Counted from the stretch's first letter, positions 16,754 to 25,871 are shown. The stretch: DNA of 64,000 bases from Cupriavidus basilensis (GCF_000832305.1 NZ_CP010537.1:682001-746000), one strand, 5' to 3'. Notes: a model not told the origin generated them from the sequence alone. Numbers and translations are program-made.

Positions 16754-17469
16754 GGCAAGTGATGCGCAAGCTTCGGCAATGGGGCGCGTCCGGCCTGCGT
16801 TCGCTGGGTCGCTTCTTGATCCTGTACGTGTTCATTGCCATGCCGATCACGCTGCTTGGGATGCTGATCTACCTGTGGGGCAACCTCGTCGGCGGAGAGC
16901 TCGGCGGGGCACTCTCCCTGGCGTATGTGGGCGTCGGGGTGTTCGTCCTGGGCCACTGGCTGCGCGTGCCTTTCCCCGACGCGGAGCCGCGCCTGAGCGT
17001 GCGTGGCGTCTTGTTGGTAGGTGCGCAGTTCCTGGCCTGGCCGTGGGTGGCGGTGCCGGAGGTCCGTCGACGCCTACGGAACGGAGAGGACCTTAAGCTG
17101 CGTCCTTTCCGTCCGCGCGCCAAGGCCTGCCAGGTGGCGATGCGGCCGCTGTACCGCGAGTCGATGACCTGGGATGAGCACGCGGCATTTGCGGCCGGCC
17201 TGCTCATCTATTTCTTCCCCTGTTTCGTGAGTAGTTGCGGGTTGCCGCTGGGGATTGCCGTGTTCGTCGGAGGAGAACGGTTCCTGCCACTCCTCTGTGG
17301 CGCGCTGTACATGCTGGTGGGCCCGGTCGTGCTATGGGATCGGCTTGGGCTGCGCTCTGCATTTATCGAGTCGGAATACACCCTGGGCGGCGCGATCGAC
17401 GATTGCTGCCATGTCATGTTCTGGCCGCTGGTCGCCCTGGTGCATTTTCTCAAAAGGAGCTGGCGATGA
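16750..17469 (+). CDS. integral membrane protein of the transfer operon, unknown
   Basis: A 239-residue protein with about five hydrophobic segments: residues 20-40, 46-66, 76-94, a pair within 143-180, and 210-230. A basic loop lies between them (VPEVRRRLRNGEDLKLRPFRPRAKA). Membrane topology and operon position suggest an inner-membrane accessory factor of mating-pair formation. I recognise no family. Both ends overlap neighbours by 4 bp (ATGA). Confidence 0.65.
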   Translation: MRQVMRKLRQWGASGLRSLGRFLILYVFIAMPITLLGMLIYLWGNLVGGELGGALSLAYVGVGVFVLGHWLRVPFPDAEPRLSVRGVLLVGAQFLAWPWVAVPEVRRRLRNGEDLKLRPFRPRAKACQVAMRPLYRESMTWDEHAAFAAGLLIYFFPCFVSSCGLPLGIAVFVGGERFLPLLCGALYMLVGPVVLWDRLGLRSAFIESEYTLGGAIDDCCHVMFWPLVALVHFLKRSWR

Positions 17470-18383
17470 GACGCTTCAAGTGGTCGGCCGCGCTGGCGTT
17501 GATGATGACGATGGCCGTGGTCACGGCAGGACATGCGCAGGGCAGGGTCCAGACCGGAGAGGCGGAACCTGCCATCGCGGCGGCCGCGCCCGACGATCCA
17601 GCCCGGAGTCCTGGCGCCTGGTGGGAGACAGACATCTGGTCCCGTGTCGATCGCGGTTTTACCTGGTACCCGCCGGATGAGCCGCCCGTGAAGCACAGGA
17701 AGGCGCCACCGGTGGCGCCCATCGTACCGCTGTCGGCTTTCGATTCGACCAAGGCTATCAACAGGCACTACGAGCGCCTCAAAGACATTGCGGTCATCAA
17801 TCCGACCGAGCGCAACGTCTACGCCTTCCACAAGTTCAAGGCTGAGATGCTGGACCAGTCGCAGCGCTTCACCGCGGTGTCCCAGCGCGTGGTCTGGCAA
17901 AGCCCCGACATCGACTTCAACAACATCAACCCCTTCGTCAGCTTTGCGCAGACCGATATCCGTAATGCGAGCTATCAGGGCGAGCGCGACCAGGTCGCGG
18001 CGATCGCGCAGGAGTACGGGCTGCTGTTCTTCTACCGCAGCGACTGCAGCTATTGCCACATCCAGGCCCCGGTGCTGGCCGATCTGGCGCAGCGCTTTGG
18101 GATCCAGGTAATCCCGGTGAGCCTGGATGGCGGGCCGATCCCCGGCTTCGCCAACTGGCGCCCCGACAACGGCATCGCCAGGCGGGTGTCCGCCGGGCGC
18201 GGGATCGAGGTGACGCCCACGCTCTACCTGGTCTCGCGTCGCACACAGGAGGCCATCATGCTCGGCTCCGGCGTGATGGGCCAGGACGATATCGTGCGCC
18301 GCATCCTGGTGTTCAAGACCCGCAGCGTGGACCAGCAGTTTGACCCGCGGCTCTCCGTTGGCCGCCCCAGCACACAGAGGTAA
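17466..18383 (+). CDS. traF: conjugal transfer pilus assembly protein TraF
   Basis: A 305-residue periplasmic protein with signal peptide (cleavage near GHAQ, residue 21) and a C-terminal thioredoxin-like domain. Typical TraF elements are ARSPGAWWET near the mature N-terminus and LLFFYRSDCSYCHIQAP in the thioredoxin fold. The CxxC (C194-C197) is present, whereas F-plasmid TraF lacks it; redox activity is therefore likely. It precedes traH as in F. AGGAG lies upstream of ATG 17466. Confidence 0.92.
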   Translation: MRRFKWSAALALMMTMAVVTAGHAQGRVQTGEAEPAIAAAAPDDPARSPGAWWETDIWSRVDRGFTWYPPDEPPVKHRKAPPVAPIVPLSAFDSTKAINRHYERLKDIAVINPTERNVYAFHKFKAEMLDQSQRFTAVSQRVVWQSPDIDFNNINPFVSFAQTDIRNASYQGERDQVAAIAQEYGLLFFYRSDCSYCHIQAPVLADLAQRFGIQVIPVSLDGGPIPGFANWRPDNGIARRVSAGRGIEVTPTLYLVSRRTQEAIMLGSGVMGQDDIVRRILVFKTRSVDQQFDPRLSVGRPSTQR

Positions 18384-18386
18384 TCC

Positions 18387-19844
18387 ATGGCAAGACTGGC
18401 CAAGAAGATCATCGCTGGCGCGGTCGCGCTCGCCATGCAGGCAAACCTGGCGCACGCCGGCTTCATGGAAGACTACTTCAACAGCGCCGGCGCGGCCTCG
18501 ACCTCTGCCTCGGCGGGCTTTGTGCACGGGCGGGACGTGGATGTGGTCACCGGCGGCAGCTTCACCTTCCGCTCGCCCAACCGCGACTTCCAGCCCTTCT
18601 ATGTGACCCCGCCCAACCTGAAGGCAGGCTGTGGCGGGATCGATATCTTCCTGGGCGCGTTTGGTATTGCCAACAAGCAGGAGATGATCAACTTCCTGCG
18701 CAATGTCGGGCAGAACGCCGCGGGCCTCGCCTTCTCGCTGGCGCTGCAGTCGATGGCGCCCGACCTGATGGCGCAGATCCGCGAATGGTCCGGCGACATC
18801 CAGAACTGGACCCGGCAGTTCCGCAACTCCTGCGATGCGGCCAAGACGCTGCTGGCACAGTCTGGCGCCGGCGACTGGATCGCCCAGAACGCGTTCCAGG
18901 CGGGCCAGGCGCTGGGCACGCGCGGTGACTATACCGATGCACAGCAGCGCATTACCTCGATGGCGGAGGTCAGGAAGAATGTGGCCGACGTGCTCAACAC
19001 CGAGGGGGCGAAGCTCGATGGGTTCGAGCTCAACCTGACGTGGGCTCTCTTGAACAATGGCAGATTCAGTAGCTATTCACAGGGCCTGGCGGTCGAGCAC
19101 GAGAAGGAACTGATCCTGGCGCTCTTTGGCACCACGATCATGCGGGCCAAGGGTGGTACGAACAGCTCCGATCCGGACGACGTGATCGTGGCCGTATCCA
19201 GGCCACCGCTCTATGACGGCGAGAAGGCGCTGGTCGAATTCCTGGGGCTACCCAACGCCCCGAAGACGCAGGTGCGTTACTACCGATGCGACGATCAGTC
19301 GAGGTGCATGGATCCGACTGCCACTGACTCTCTGGAGGTTGGCTTTGCGAAGGTGATTCGCGACAAGGCGCTGCGCATCCGCGACGGCATTCGCGCCCGC
19401 AATGCGTATGGCGGGCCGCCGAGTCTGGATGAGGACATCCAGATGCTGCGCAATACCTCCGGCCTGCCGATCTACCGGTTGATCGAAGCCTCGGCCTACC
19501 AGAAGTATCCCGGCGTCTCCGAAACACTCTTGATGTCTTACTGCGACGCCATGGCAGTCGAACTGGTGTCCCACTACATCCAGGACATGGCGGCCAACCT
19601 CGACAAGGTGGCGGGGACGGCCGAGATCTCCGGCCCCGGCGGCAAGGTCAAGCTGAAGCATCTGGAGCATCTGCGCGCCCGGGCCCACATGCTGTCCCAA
19701 CAGGCTGCCGACGCGCGCAAGGCAGTCTACGCAGTCATTTCTGCCCAGACGGGCGTCATGACCCAGTTGCTGCACGTGGAGAAGGCGCTATACGGCAATC
19801 TCTCCGCTGACGTCGCAGCAAACCTGCGATTCGGTCAGCCTTGA
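18387..19844 (+). CDS. traH: conjugal transfer protein TraH
   Basis: A 485-residue periplasmic protein with a 24-residue signal peptide (AHAGFMED). TraH family landmarks are GGSFTFRSPNRDFQPFYV, PPNLKAGCGGIDIFLGAFG and SCDAAKTLL. The C-terminal ~120 residues are helical. It acts with TraF and TraG in pilus assembly. AGAGG 6 nt upstream supports ATG 18387. It follows traF by 3 bp and precedes traG by 22 bp. Confidence 0.94.
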   Translation: MARLAKKIIAGAVALAMQANLAHAGFMEDYFNSAGAASTSASAGFVHGRDVDVVTGGSFTFRSPNRDFQPFYVTPPNLKAGCGGIDIFLGAFGIANKQEMINFLRNVGQNAAGLAFSLALQSMAPDLMAQIREWSGDIQNWTRQFRNSCDAAKTLLAQSGAGDWIAQNAFQAGQALGTRGDYTDAQQRITSMAEVRKNVADVLNTEGAKLDGFELNLTWALLNNGRFSSYSQGLAVEHEKELILALFGTTIMRAKGGTNSSDPDDVIVAVSRPPLYDGEKALVEFLGLPNAPKTQVRYYRCDDQSRCMDPTATDSLEVGFAKVIRDKALRIRDGIRARNAYGGPPSLDEDIQMLRNTSGLPIYRLIEASAYQKYPGVSETLLMSYCDAMAVELVSHYIQDMAANLDKVAGTAEISGPGGKVKLKHLEHLRARAHMLSQQAADARKAVYAVISAQTGVMTQLLHVEKALYGNLSADVAANLRFGQP

Positions 19845-19866
19845 CCGAGCCCACCGGGGATTGAAC

Positions 19867-22476
19867 ATGGTCCACACCTACTACACCTACTGGAATGCGG
19901 AAGTGGTCCGCGACACGTTCCAGGCGATCGCCATGATCTTCTCGACCGACGACATGCGCGGCTTGCTGAAGGTCAGCGCCATCGCCGGTTCGATGGGGGC
20001 GATCTGCGCGCTGATCGCGACAGTCCGCGTGAAGGAATTCGGGATGCACCTGGTCTTGATCGCGCTCCTCCATCTCGGGTTGCTGTGGCCCAAGGTGGAA
20101 CTGATCATCAAGGACGAGCGCGCAGGGCAGGTGTACACGGTAAAGGGGGTGCCGGCGGGGCTTGGCGTCTTTGCCAGCGAGATCAGCCACGTCGGCATGT
20201 GGCTGACAAAGAGCTACGAGACGTTCTTCACGCCGATCGATGATCTGCGTTTTTCCAAGACCGGCATGGTGTTTGGTGCCCGCCTGGTGGAGGATGTGCA
20301 GCGCACCCGGATCAACTCGGCGGCGCTACGCAACGACATGACCATGTTCGTCAAGTCGTGTGTGAACCCGGAGCTGCTCGACTATCCGCAAAAGCTGGAA
20401 GACCTGATTCGCTCCCGGGACATCTGGGGCCTGCTCGGACAGGCCGACTGGCTCAACCCGGCGAGAGTGGCCACCATCAATTTCTCGGGCGGTGCGGTCA
20501 CGCCCGCGCCGCTGGTGTATGCCTGCCCATACGCCTATCAGCAGTTCGGGCTGGCGCTGCAGCAGGATGTGCAGCGCGGGCTCAAGCGGCTCGATCGCCG
20601 CTACGCGGGCAAGGTGGCCGAAACGGGCAGCGATTTCGTGGCAGCGTCGATCGCCGGTACTGAGTCCTTCCTGATGGAGATATCGCGCTCGTCTGCCGAC
20701 TCGCTCAAGCAGGCCATGATGATGAACATGGTGCAGGAGTCGCAAGGCGCCATTGCTGCCATGCGCGGGGACGCTGCGACAATGAGCGCGATCATGGCGG
20801 CCACCATCGCCCAGAAGACGCTGGAGGCAAGCAGCGCAACCATGCGCAATATGGCGGAAGGATCGCTGCCTATCCTGCACAACGTGATGGAGGTCATCAC
20901 GTTGGCGATTTTCCCGATCATCGGTGTGCTGCTCGTTTTGTCCGGATCGGGCGCTGGCTTGGTGGGCAAGTCGTATCTGGCAGGCCTGCTCTGGGTGCAG
21001 CTCTGGGCGCCGCTCTACGCGGTGGTCAACAGCATTGTGACGCGCGGGGCCGCGCGCAATTTCACGCAGGTGGTGATGAATGAACTGGGCAGCGGACCGG
21101 ACGGCCCGGCGCTGTCCAACGCATCCACGTTGCTCGGCGAGTCCTGGTGGATCCAGTCGGCCGCTGGCTGGGTCTGCATGCTGGTCCCGATCATTGCCGG
21201 GGTGCTCGCCAAGGTCGGCACGTCGTCGGTCAGTTCGATGGCCATGTCGCTGGCAGGCCCGGGCCAGAGCGCGGCCAGTGCGGCCGCGCAGCAGACCGCG
21301 GCAGGCAACCTCTCCGCAGGCAATGTGCAGTGGGGGAATGTGTCCCAGTACACCAGCAACTCAGGGAAGCTGGACCGGCAGGTCCGTTCGGCGCAGGGTC
21401 TGGTCTCGATGAGCTCGGCCGATGGCTTCGACACCATGACCAGCAGTGCCTATGGCGGCAGCGCTGGCGGGGGAGGGCACCTGGGTAGTGGCAGCGGTAG
21501 CGGCGCAGTGATCGACCAGTCGGCCCGGGTGCCGAACCTTGGTGGAATTGCGGGGAACTTTACGAGCCAGGCGTCGGCATCGGTGCGCAAGGCGCTCATG
21601 GAGAGCGAGCAATCCACGCGGCAAGCCGGGCTGGAGCTCGCGCAGTCTGTGCAGAGCAGTTGGAGTCGAAGTGATGGGTGGAGGCAGTCGAATTCCTTGA
21701 GCAATTCCAGTTCGGCCTCGAATAACTGGCAGCAGAGTCAGAGTGTGGGTCGCGATGGCGGCCATTCGGAATCGGCTGGTACACAAACTACTGCAGGGAA
21801 TGCAGCAAATGTGGCGAGCACCGGGAGCGCTGCAATTCGAGAGACTTCGGGTGTCAACGCCAACGTTGGCGGCTTGGTTAGCCAGCTTCGGGGGGCAATT
21901 GGCGGTCGGCAGGGGAACGTGTCTACTCAAGTAGGTACGACTACGGGTCGAGATCGAGCGGTTACTTCTCAAGAGGGAGCGCAGACAGGTTCGAATAGAA
22001 ATGTCAATGTCGGAGATCAAATGCAAACTACCGCGCGGATGCTCGAATCGGCAATCCAGGGTCGTCTGAACCAGATTCAATCAGGCAATACCTCTGAGTC
22101 GTACAGCGGTGAGGCGAACGAGTTGCGTAAGGCACAAGGGCTTGCGCAGAAGTTCTCTGCCTCTCTGTCGAACACGCAGCAGCTACAGCAGGCGAAAGAG
22201 CGGCTGGAGTCGACTTCTGGTTCCATGTCGGTGAACACCACGAAGGCACTTAACGACGCCATCGTTGGCGGTGTGGGTCTGGCAGGTTGGAACAGCATGA
22301 GTGATACCCAAAAGGCGGCCTTCGCGGCGCAAGCGCTGGCCGGTACGCACGATGCACTCACGGCGCAGACGCCAGCCGGTACTTCGACACAAGGCCTGGA
22401 TAGCAGCGCAGTCCGGACCCATCATGCCGGCGCGATGGGCGAAGTGCAGGGGCGGGCCGGGGGGCTTGCTGCCTAG
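19867..22476 (+). CDS. traG: conjugal transfer mating-pair stabilisation protein TraG (frameshifted near its 3' end)
   Basis: 869 residues as encoded. The N-terminal ~470 residues form the TraG_N membrane domain, with hydrophobic segments near 35-80, 335-365 and 430-455 and an Ala/Gln-rich link. The C-terminal part from about 480 is a Ser/Gln/Gly/Asn-rich periplasmic region, as in F TraG, where it serves in mating aggregate stabilisation and entry exclusion. ATG 19867 has GGGGA 6 nt upstream; a TTG at 19861 is the alternative. The frame ends at TAG 22474-22476, ten bases after a six-G run (22459-22464). A second frame then stays open for 135 codons, so the true protein is probably about 999 residues. 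Base composition falls in 21650-22250. Confidence 0.88.
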   Translation: MVHTYYTYWNAEVVRDTFQAIAMIFSTDDMRGLLKVSAIAGSMGAICALIATVRVKEFGMHLVLIALLHLGLLWPKVELIIKDERAGQVYTVKGVPAGLGVFASEISHVGMWLTKSYETFFTPIDDLRFSKTGMVFGARLVEDVQRTRINSAALRNDMTMFVKSCVNPELLDYPQKLEDLIRSRDIWGLLGQADWLNPARVATINFSGGAVTPAPLVYACPYAYQQFGLALQQDVQRGLKRLDRRYAGKVAETGSDFVAASIAGTESFLMEISRSSADSLKQAMMMNMVQESQGAIAAMRGDAATMSAIMAATIAQKTLEASSATMRNMAEGSLPILHNVMEVITLAIFPIIGVLLVLSGSGAGLVGKSYLAGLLWVQLWAPLYAVVNSIVTRGAARNFTQVVMNELGSGPDGPALSNASTLLGESWWIQSAAGWVCMLVPIIAGVLAKVGTSSVSSMAMSLAGPGQSAASAAAQQTAAGNLSAGNVQWGNVSQYTSNSGKLDRQVRSAQGLVSMSSADGFDTMTSSAYGGSAGGGGHLGSGSGSGAVIDQSARVPNLGGIAGNFTSQASASVRKALMESEQSTRQAGLELAQSVQSSWSRSDGWRQSNSLSNSSSASNNWQQSQSVGRDGGHSESAGTQTTAGNAANVASTGSAAIRETSGVNANVGGLVSQLRGAIGGRQGNVSTQVGTTTGRDRAVTSQEGAQTGSNRNVNVGDQMQTTARMLESAIQGRLNQIQSGNTSESYSGEANELRKAQGLAQKFSASLSNTQQLQQAKERLESTSGSMSVNTTKALNDAIVGGVGLAGWNSMSDTQKAAFAAQALAGTHDALTAQTPAGTSTQGLDSSAVRTHHAGAMGEVQGRAGGLAA

Positions 22477-22867
22477 CGGGGGAGGTGCCGGAGGCGCGGA
22501 CAGTGGCGCGGGAGGTGGGGCACCCCGTGGGCTCTACGACAACGGTCGAGGGCGGCGCAGCTTTCCGGTGCGGCCGGCGGACAGGCCTCGTCTTGCCTCC
22601 GATTCCGGCGGCAAGGTGGATTCGGCGTCAATGTCATCGGCGCCAGCGATGCCGGCGAATGCCGAGGCGGCAAGGGTCACAGGCGAGGCCGCAGAGCGGA
22701 TCAACGCATCCCAGGCCGCGGTAGATGCCGGGAAGGATCGGGTGACATCGGAGGCGGCGGAGGTCAGGGATTCTGCTAAAGAGCAACTGGAGAAGGCTGA
22801 GCCGCTGGCGCTACAGGGTGCGAGAAAGCTTAGAGATTTCTGGAAAGGCAACAAGAATGGAAGTTGA
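22460..22867 (+). pseudogene. traG: probable 3' end of traG in the +1 frame
   Basis: After the G6 run the +1 frame reads on for 135 codons to 22867. It starts with a Gly/Ala-rich stretch, then RPADRPRLAS and a helical, Ala/Glu-rich segment (AARVTGEAAERINASQAAVD) that resembles the C-terminal end of TraG proteins of F-like elements. It has no ribosome binding site or plausible start of its own. It is either the severed tail after a frameshift, a sequencing or assembly slip, or a product of programmed frameshifting at the homopolymer. Confidence 0.6.
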
Positions 22868-22938
22868 TATTTCGGACCTGGCAGATCCCGGACAGGGGAT
22901 TTGATATGCCTGGCCATAGTCCCATGGCGACCACTTAT

Positions 22939-23865
22939 CTATGGCCACTGCTCTTGGCGAGCATCTCGCATTAGTTCCTCGTCGCGCATGTGGCGAGCGT
23001 GCTCGTCCCAGACCTCTTGCGTGTTGCGATTGGCTTCATCCCAATGGTGGTGTGATTGAAGCTGGTCCTCCCAGAGTTCTTGGGCATGGCGATTGGATTC
23101 CTCCCAACTTTGTTGCATTTGCAGATGTCCCTTCCACAGGTCATCTGAGCGGCGATTGTGCTCATCGTCCCGTTCGCTGTCTCTGTAAAGGTCAAATCCA
23201 AAGGGATTCCCCGTGATGTCGAAGCCGCTATTGCCAGGCATCATCGGTAGTCCCGAAGCAGGATTAATCGTCTGATGCTCTCCTGTCTTTACGTAGCTAC
23301 CGCGAGGTTGCGGCGGCGGCGACATTTGCCGAACGCTGCGATACAGTGCTGTGCTGCAGCCATCGCAGATGTGCAAACGCCGGCTGTCGCCTCTGGACTC
23401 CAGTCCCCAGTTGCGAGCCTTGTCAGAAGAGCAATGGAAGCACCGGATGCCGCGCCGCGTACGGCACTGCGGATGTTGTGACAGATAGCGCTGAAGGTCC
23501 GGGACGGACTCCCAGCCTTGCTTCACTGCTTCAGCCGCGCGCCGCCTTTGGGCGGCCGCGCGGGGACTCAGAAGCAGGGCATAGGCGATGAGAGTACCGA
23601 TGCCAAGCCAGAAGGCGCTCTGGCCAACCGTCACCATGGAGATCAAGGCCACGCCGGCGATTGCGGCGACCGTCAGCATGCCATGTGGGCCGTGAGGCGG
23701 CTCGCCGGTCCTCTCCGCTTCGACAGCCGCAAGCCAGTGCAACCAGGCCAGGATGACCGCGAGCGCGATTGTCACGGGGACCAGGTAGCCCTGCGAGATC
23801 AGGTAGAGCGAGGCGAAGGCGACGAGTAGCGTCGCGAATCCAAATCGAGTGAGTTTCATGCTCAT
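22939..23865 (-). CDS. membrane protein with zinc-ribbon-like motif and 21-residue C-terminal repeats, unknown
   Basis: A 308-residue protein read from ATG 23865 (ATG 23859 is possible). It begins with two pairs of hydrophobic helices (about 6-40 and 57-95). Next is a basic stretch, then a possible zinc ribbon (IRCFHCSS and HICDGCST, about 137-168). The C-terminus ends in three 21-residue repeats: LWKGHLQMQQ..., LWEDQLQSHH... and VWDEHARHMR..., each closing in QE. I recognise no family. Convergent to traG and next to another - strand orphan, it sits where F-like elements carry exclusion genes, so an exclusion or regulatory role is possible but unproven. Confidence 0.6.
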   Translation of the reverse strand: MSMKLTRFGFATLLVAFASLYLISQGYLVPVTIALAVILAWLHWLAAVEAERTGEPPHGPHGMLTVAAIAGVALISMVTVGQSAFWLGIGTLIAYALLLSPRAAAQRRRAAEAVKQGWESVPDLQRYLSQHPQCRTRRGIRCFHCSSDKARNWGLESRGDSRRLHICDGCSTALYRSVRQMSPPPQPRGSYVKTGEHQTINPASGLPMMPGNSGFDITGNPFGFDLYRDSERDDEHNRRSDDLWKGHLQMQQSWEESNRHAQELWEDQLQSHHHWDEANRNTQEVWDEHARHMRDEELMRDARQEQWP

Positions 23866-23913
23866 GTCACCTGATGGTTTGAGGTGAAGACGGCATCCGC
23901 CTATGGCTGCTAT

Positions 23914-23986
23914 GCAGTGTTGTGCTGCGGCCAATGCAGATGGGAAAGCGCCGACTGTCGCTACTTGATTCCAGGCCCCAGTTGGA
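23914..23986 (-). pseudogene. decayed duplicate of the zinc-ribbon coding segment
   Basis: This stretch, upstream of the 308-residue gene, matches bases 23344-23417 inside it at most positions. Read on the - strand it still gives NWGLES...DSRR...IC..., parallel to NWGLES and DSRR in the intact gene, but the second Cys pair is lost. It looks like the remnant of a partial duplication or of a related upstream gene. Confidence 0.6.
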
Positions 23987-23995
23987 TCCGCGAGC

Positions 23996-24718
23996 TCATT
24001 CTTCCCTCGGTTGAGGAGGCGGTGACAAGTCGGCTTCGCGTACCCATTTTTCACCCGATTGTCCAGCCGAATCAGTCTGAACCTTGACGAGAGGTGGCTT
24101 CACCTCAATCACCATCCCCAGGTTAGTCCGCTCCCCGACTCTGAATTTCCGCCCGGTTCCCCAGACGTTCTGGATCGTTTGGCCGTTGCCGTAGTGAATG
24201 ATCTCAACGTAGCGCGGCAGACCCGGTTGCGCAACGATGGATGCCTCCACTCCGAATTGAGGTACGTTCTCGTGGCTGGAGTGACAGGCCCAGCGCTCCA
24301 CGGGAGCAACGCCCTCGCTAATGCCATTGACTGGGTAGCGCACCATCTTTCCTGCAATTGCAGCACAGAATGCAAAGGTCCAGTCTATGCTTGTTCTTTT
24401 CACCGCCTCGGCGTCGCGAAGTTTCGTGGCCGGATCGAATCCTCGATACAAGGAGAAGCGAACCGTGGCGATACCCTGATGCTCGATCGGCCCGACGCTG
24501 CTCGCGGGGCTCTCGTACGCAAGTTGTACAAAGCTCAGGTACCCGTCACCAACGCGCTCCCGAGCCAGCTTGACCATATCTTGCTGCTGGGTGCAAAAAA
24601 ACGTCCCTCCTGGCGCCACAACGCACTGCGGTGGGGGCAGGAACGACCGATAGGCGAAAACGTCAGTAGCGCTCAGAAGCAGTGAGGTCGAAAGCAGAAA
24701 TCTTCGTAGCGAAGGCAT
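23996..24718 (-). CDS. exported protein, unknown
   Basis: A 240-residue protein with a signal peptide (cleavage near VFAYR, residue 22). The mature part begins SFLPPPQCVVAPGGTFFC and contains scattered Cys pairs. It looks like a secreted or periplasmic beta-rich protein. I do not recognise a family. I chose ATG 24718 because GGAG is 7 nt upstream and the signal peptide starts there; the frame is open further upstream to 24904, but with no leader-like sequence. It probably forms a two-gene unit with the downstream 308-residue membrane protein, separated by 130 bp. Confidence 0.6.
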   Translation of the reverse strand: MPSLRRFLLSTSLLLSATDVFAYRSFLPPPQCVVAPGGTFFCTQQQDMVKLARERVGDGYLSFVQLAYESPASSVGPIEHQGIATVRFSLYRGFDPATKLRDAEAVKRTSIDWTFAFCAAIAGKMVRYPVNGISEGVAPVERWACHSSHENVPQFGVEASIVAQPGLPRYVEIIHYGNGQTIQNVWGTGRKFRVGERTNLGMVIEVKPPLVKVQTDSAGQSGEKWVREADLSPPPQPREE

Positions 24719-25146
24719 TGCTGGCTCCATCATCGTGGATTGTCTCAAGGGAATCCATTGTTGCTGCTGCAAAATTGTCCGTAACGCGTCATAACGTGCG
24801 AGTGATGCGCTGTTGAAGCATCTAGTTTGGCAGGGACATGGGCGCCCTCGCAATCGGACAAGTCTGGTTTTGCGGATTCGACCGCGTCTAGGGATGCTTG
24901 ACATCTCTCAAATCTTCGCGTTGAATAGAACCTGTTTTAGCTGGCCTCGGCCCCGTTTGATCTCGGTTATCGGATCAATCCCTGTCAGTTCACCTGACGC
25001 CCTTGAACGTTGCTCGGTCCATGAAATGGCAACGGATCCCTCCGGGATCTTGGATGTGATGAAAATCTGATTGATTGTCCCAGCTGGGGGTTCTAACACT
25101 CCCGCCGGGATGTGTGGACTCCCTTTTTTCATTCTAGGAGCCCACC
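24719..25146. other. 428-bp divergent intergenic region
   Basis: The region separates a - strand pair from the + strand accessory genes. No convincing gene is present; an 85-codon + strand frame at 24813-25070 has no binding site and no domain. AT-rich stretches around 24755-24800 and 24905-24970 probably carry divergent promoters, but no canonical pair stands out. The last 60 bp hold the leader structure annotated at 25086-25129. Confidence 0.4.
25086..25129 (+). promoter_or_regulatory. leader hairpin 1 with T6 tail (attenuator-like)
   Basis: GGGGG-TTCTAACACT-CCC-GCC-GGG-ATGTGTGGACT-CCC-TTTTTT. The two variable blocks are roughly reverse complementary, so the whole can fold as one long stem or as two GGG/CCC hairpins. 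The T-run directly after the last CCC gives it the form of an intrinsic terminator 17 nt before the ATG at 25147. Four more accessory genes have the same block order without the T-run. Confidence 0.5.
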
Positions 25147-25857
25147 ATGTCGCAATCCCAATCCGCTTCCCAACAAGCCCAATCGCAGTACTTCGATCTC
25201 CACATGTCTGGTATCGGTTATCTCTCACGCGTGCGTGATGTGCCGACCGACAATGGTCCTGTGCTCGCTTGCAATATCGCTGCACTGCGTGGCAAACGCG
25301 ATGACGCCCAGTACACGTACTGCGACGTCTACGTTGTCGGCCAACGCGCCAAGGAAATCGTCAAGATGCTCGAGCAGAATGTACTCGCCGATCGGAAAGT
25401 CTTGATCGGCTTCAAGCTCGGAGATCCGTCTGCCCAGGCCTATGAAGTCAGGGAAGGCGAATCGCAAGGCGAAATCCGTACTGTGATTCGTGGGCGTTTG
25501 CTCAAGATCACGATGGCCAAGGTTGACCAGGAGTTTGTCGATCTGCCGGAAGACGAGAATCAGCAGCAACATCGTCCCCAGCAGAACGACGGACGCTTCG
25601 GCAACCAAGGACGTCGCAATGACAGCGATTCGCGTGGACGTCAGTTCTCGCGGGACCAAGGTCAAAGCAACGCCCAACGCAACCGCGATGGCCAAGACGA
25701 CAATTCGCGCGCACCGCAGTACGCACGCGATACTCGCCAAGGCAACGCGCAGCAGTCTCGCGATACGAACGGCTCTCAAGGCCGCCAGTTTTCGCGAAAC
25801 ACGAGCCAAAGTACTGGCGACAGCCAACGTCCCCGCCGTACCGGGTCGTATGCTTGA
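25147..25857 (+). CDS. STY4534-family (DUF3577) ICE replication-type protein with long disordered tail
   Basis: A 236-residue protein. Residues 15-135 match the STY4534/DUF3577 family of integrative elements (YFDLHMSGIGYLSRVRDV, YCDVYVVGQRAKEIVKML, VLIGFKLGD), thought to be an OB-like single-strand DNA-associated protein. Family members usually stop near residue 140. Here about 95 residues of Asn/Gln/Arg/Ser/Asp-rich sequence follow, with imperfect repeats (GRQFSRDQGQSNAQ, APQYARDTRQGNAQ, GRQFSRNTSQSTGD), probably disordered and nucleic-acid binding. CTAGGAG precedes the ATG. A strong terminator follows. Confidence 0.8.
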   Translation: MSQSQSASQQAQSQYFDLHMSGIGYLSRVRDVPTDNGPVLACNIAALRGKRDDAQYTYCDVYVVGQRAKEIVKMLEQNVLADRKVLIGFKLGDPSAQAYEVREGESQGEIRTVIRGRLLKITMAKVDQEFVDLPEDENQQQHRPQQNDGRFGNQGRRNDSDSRGRQFSRDQGQSNAQRNRDGQDDNSRAPQYARDTRQGNAQQSRDTNGSQGRQFSRNTSQSTGDSQRPRRTGSYA

Positions 25858-25871
25858 GTCGCTGACCTTGT

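Noticed and set aside
24813..25070. 85-codon frame in the divergent gap
   Set aside because: No binding site, no motif, odd composition, and it runs over the presumed promoter region.
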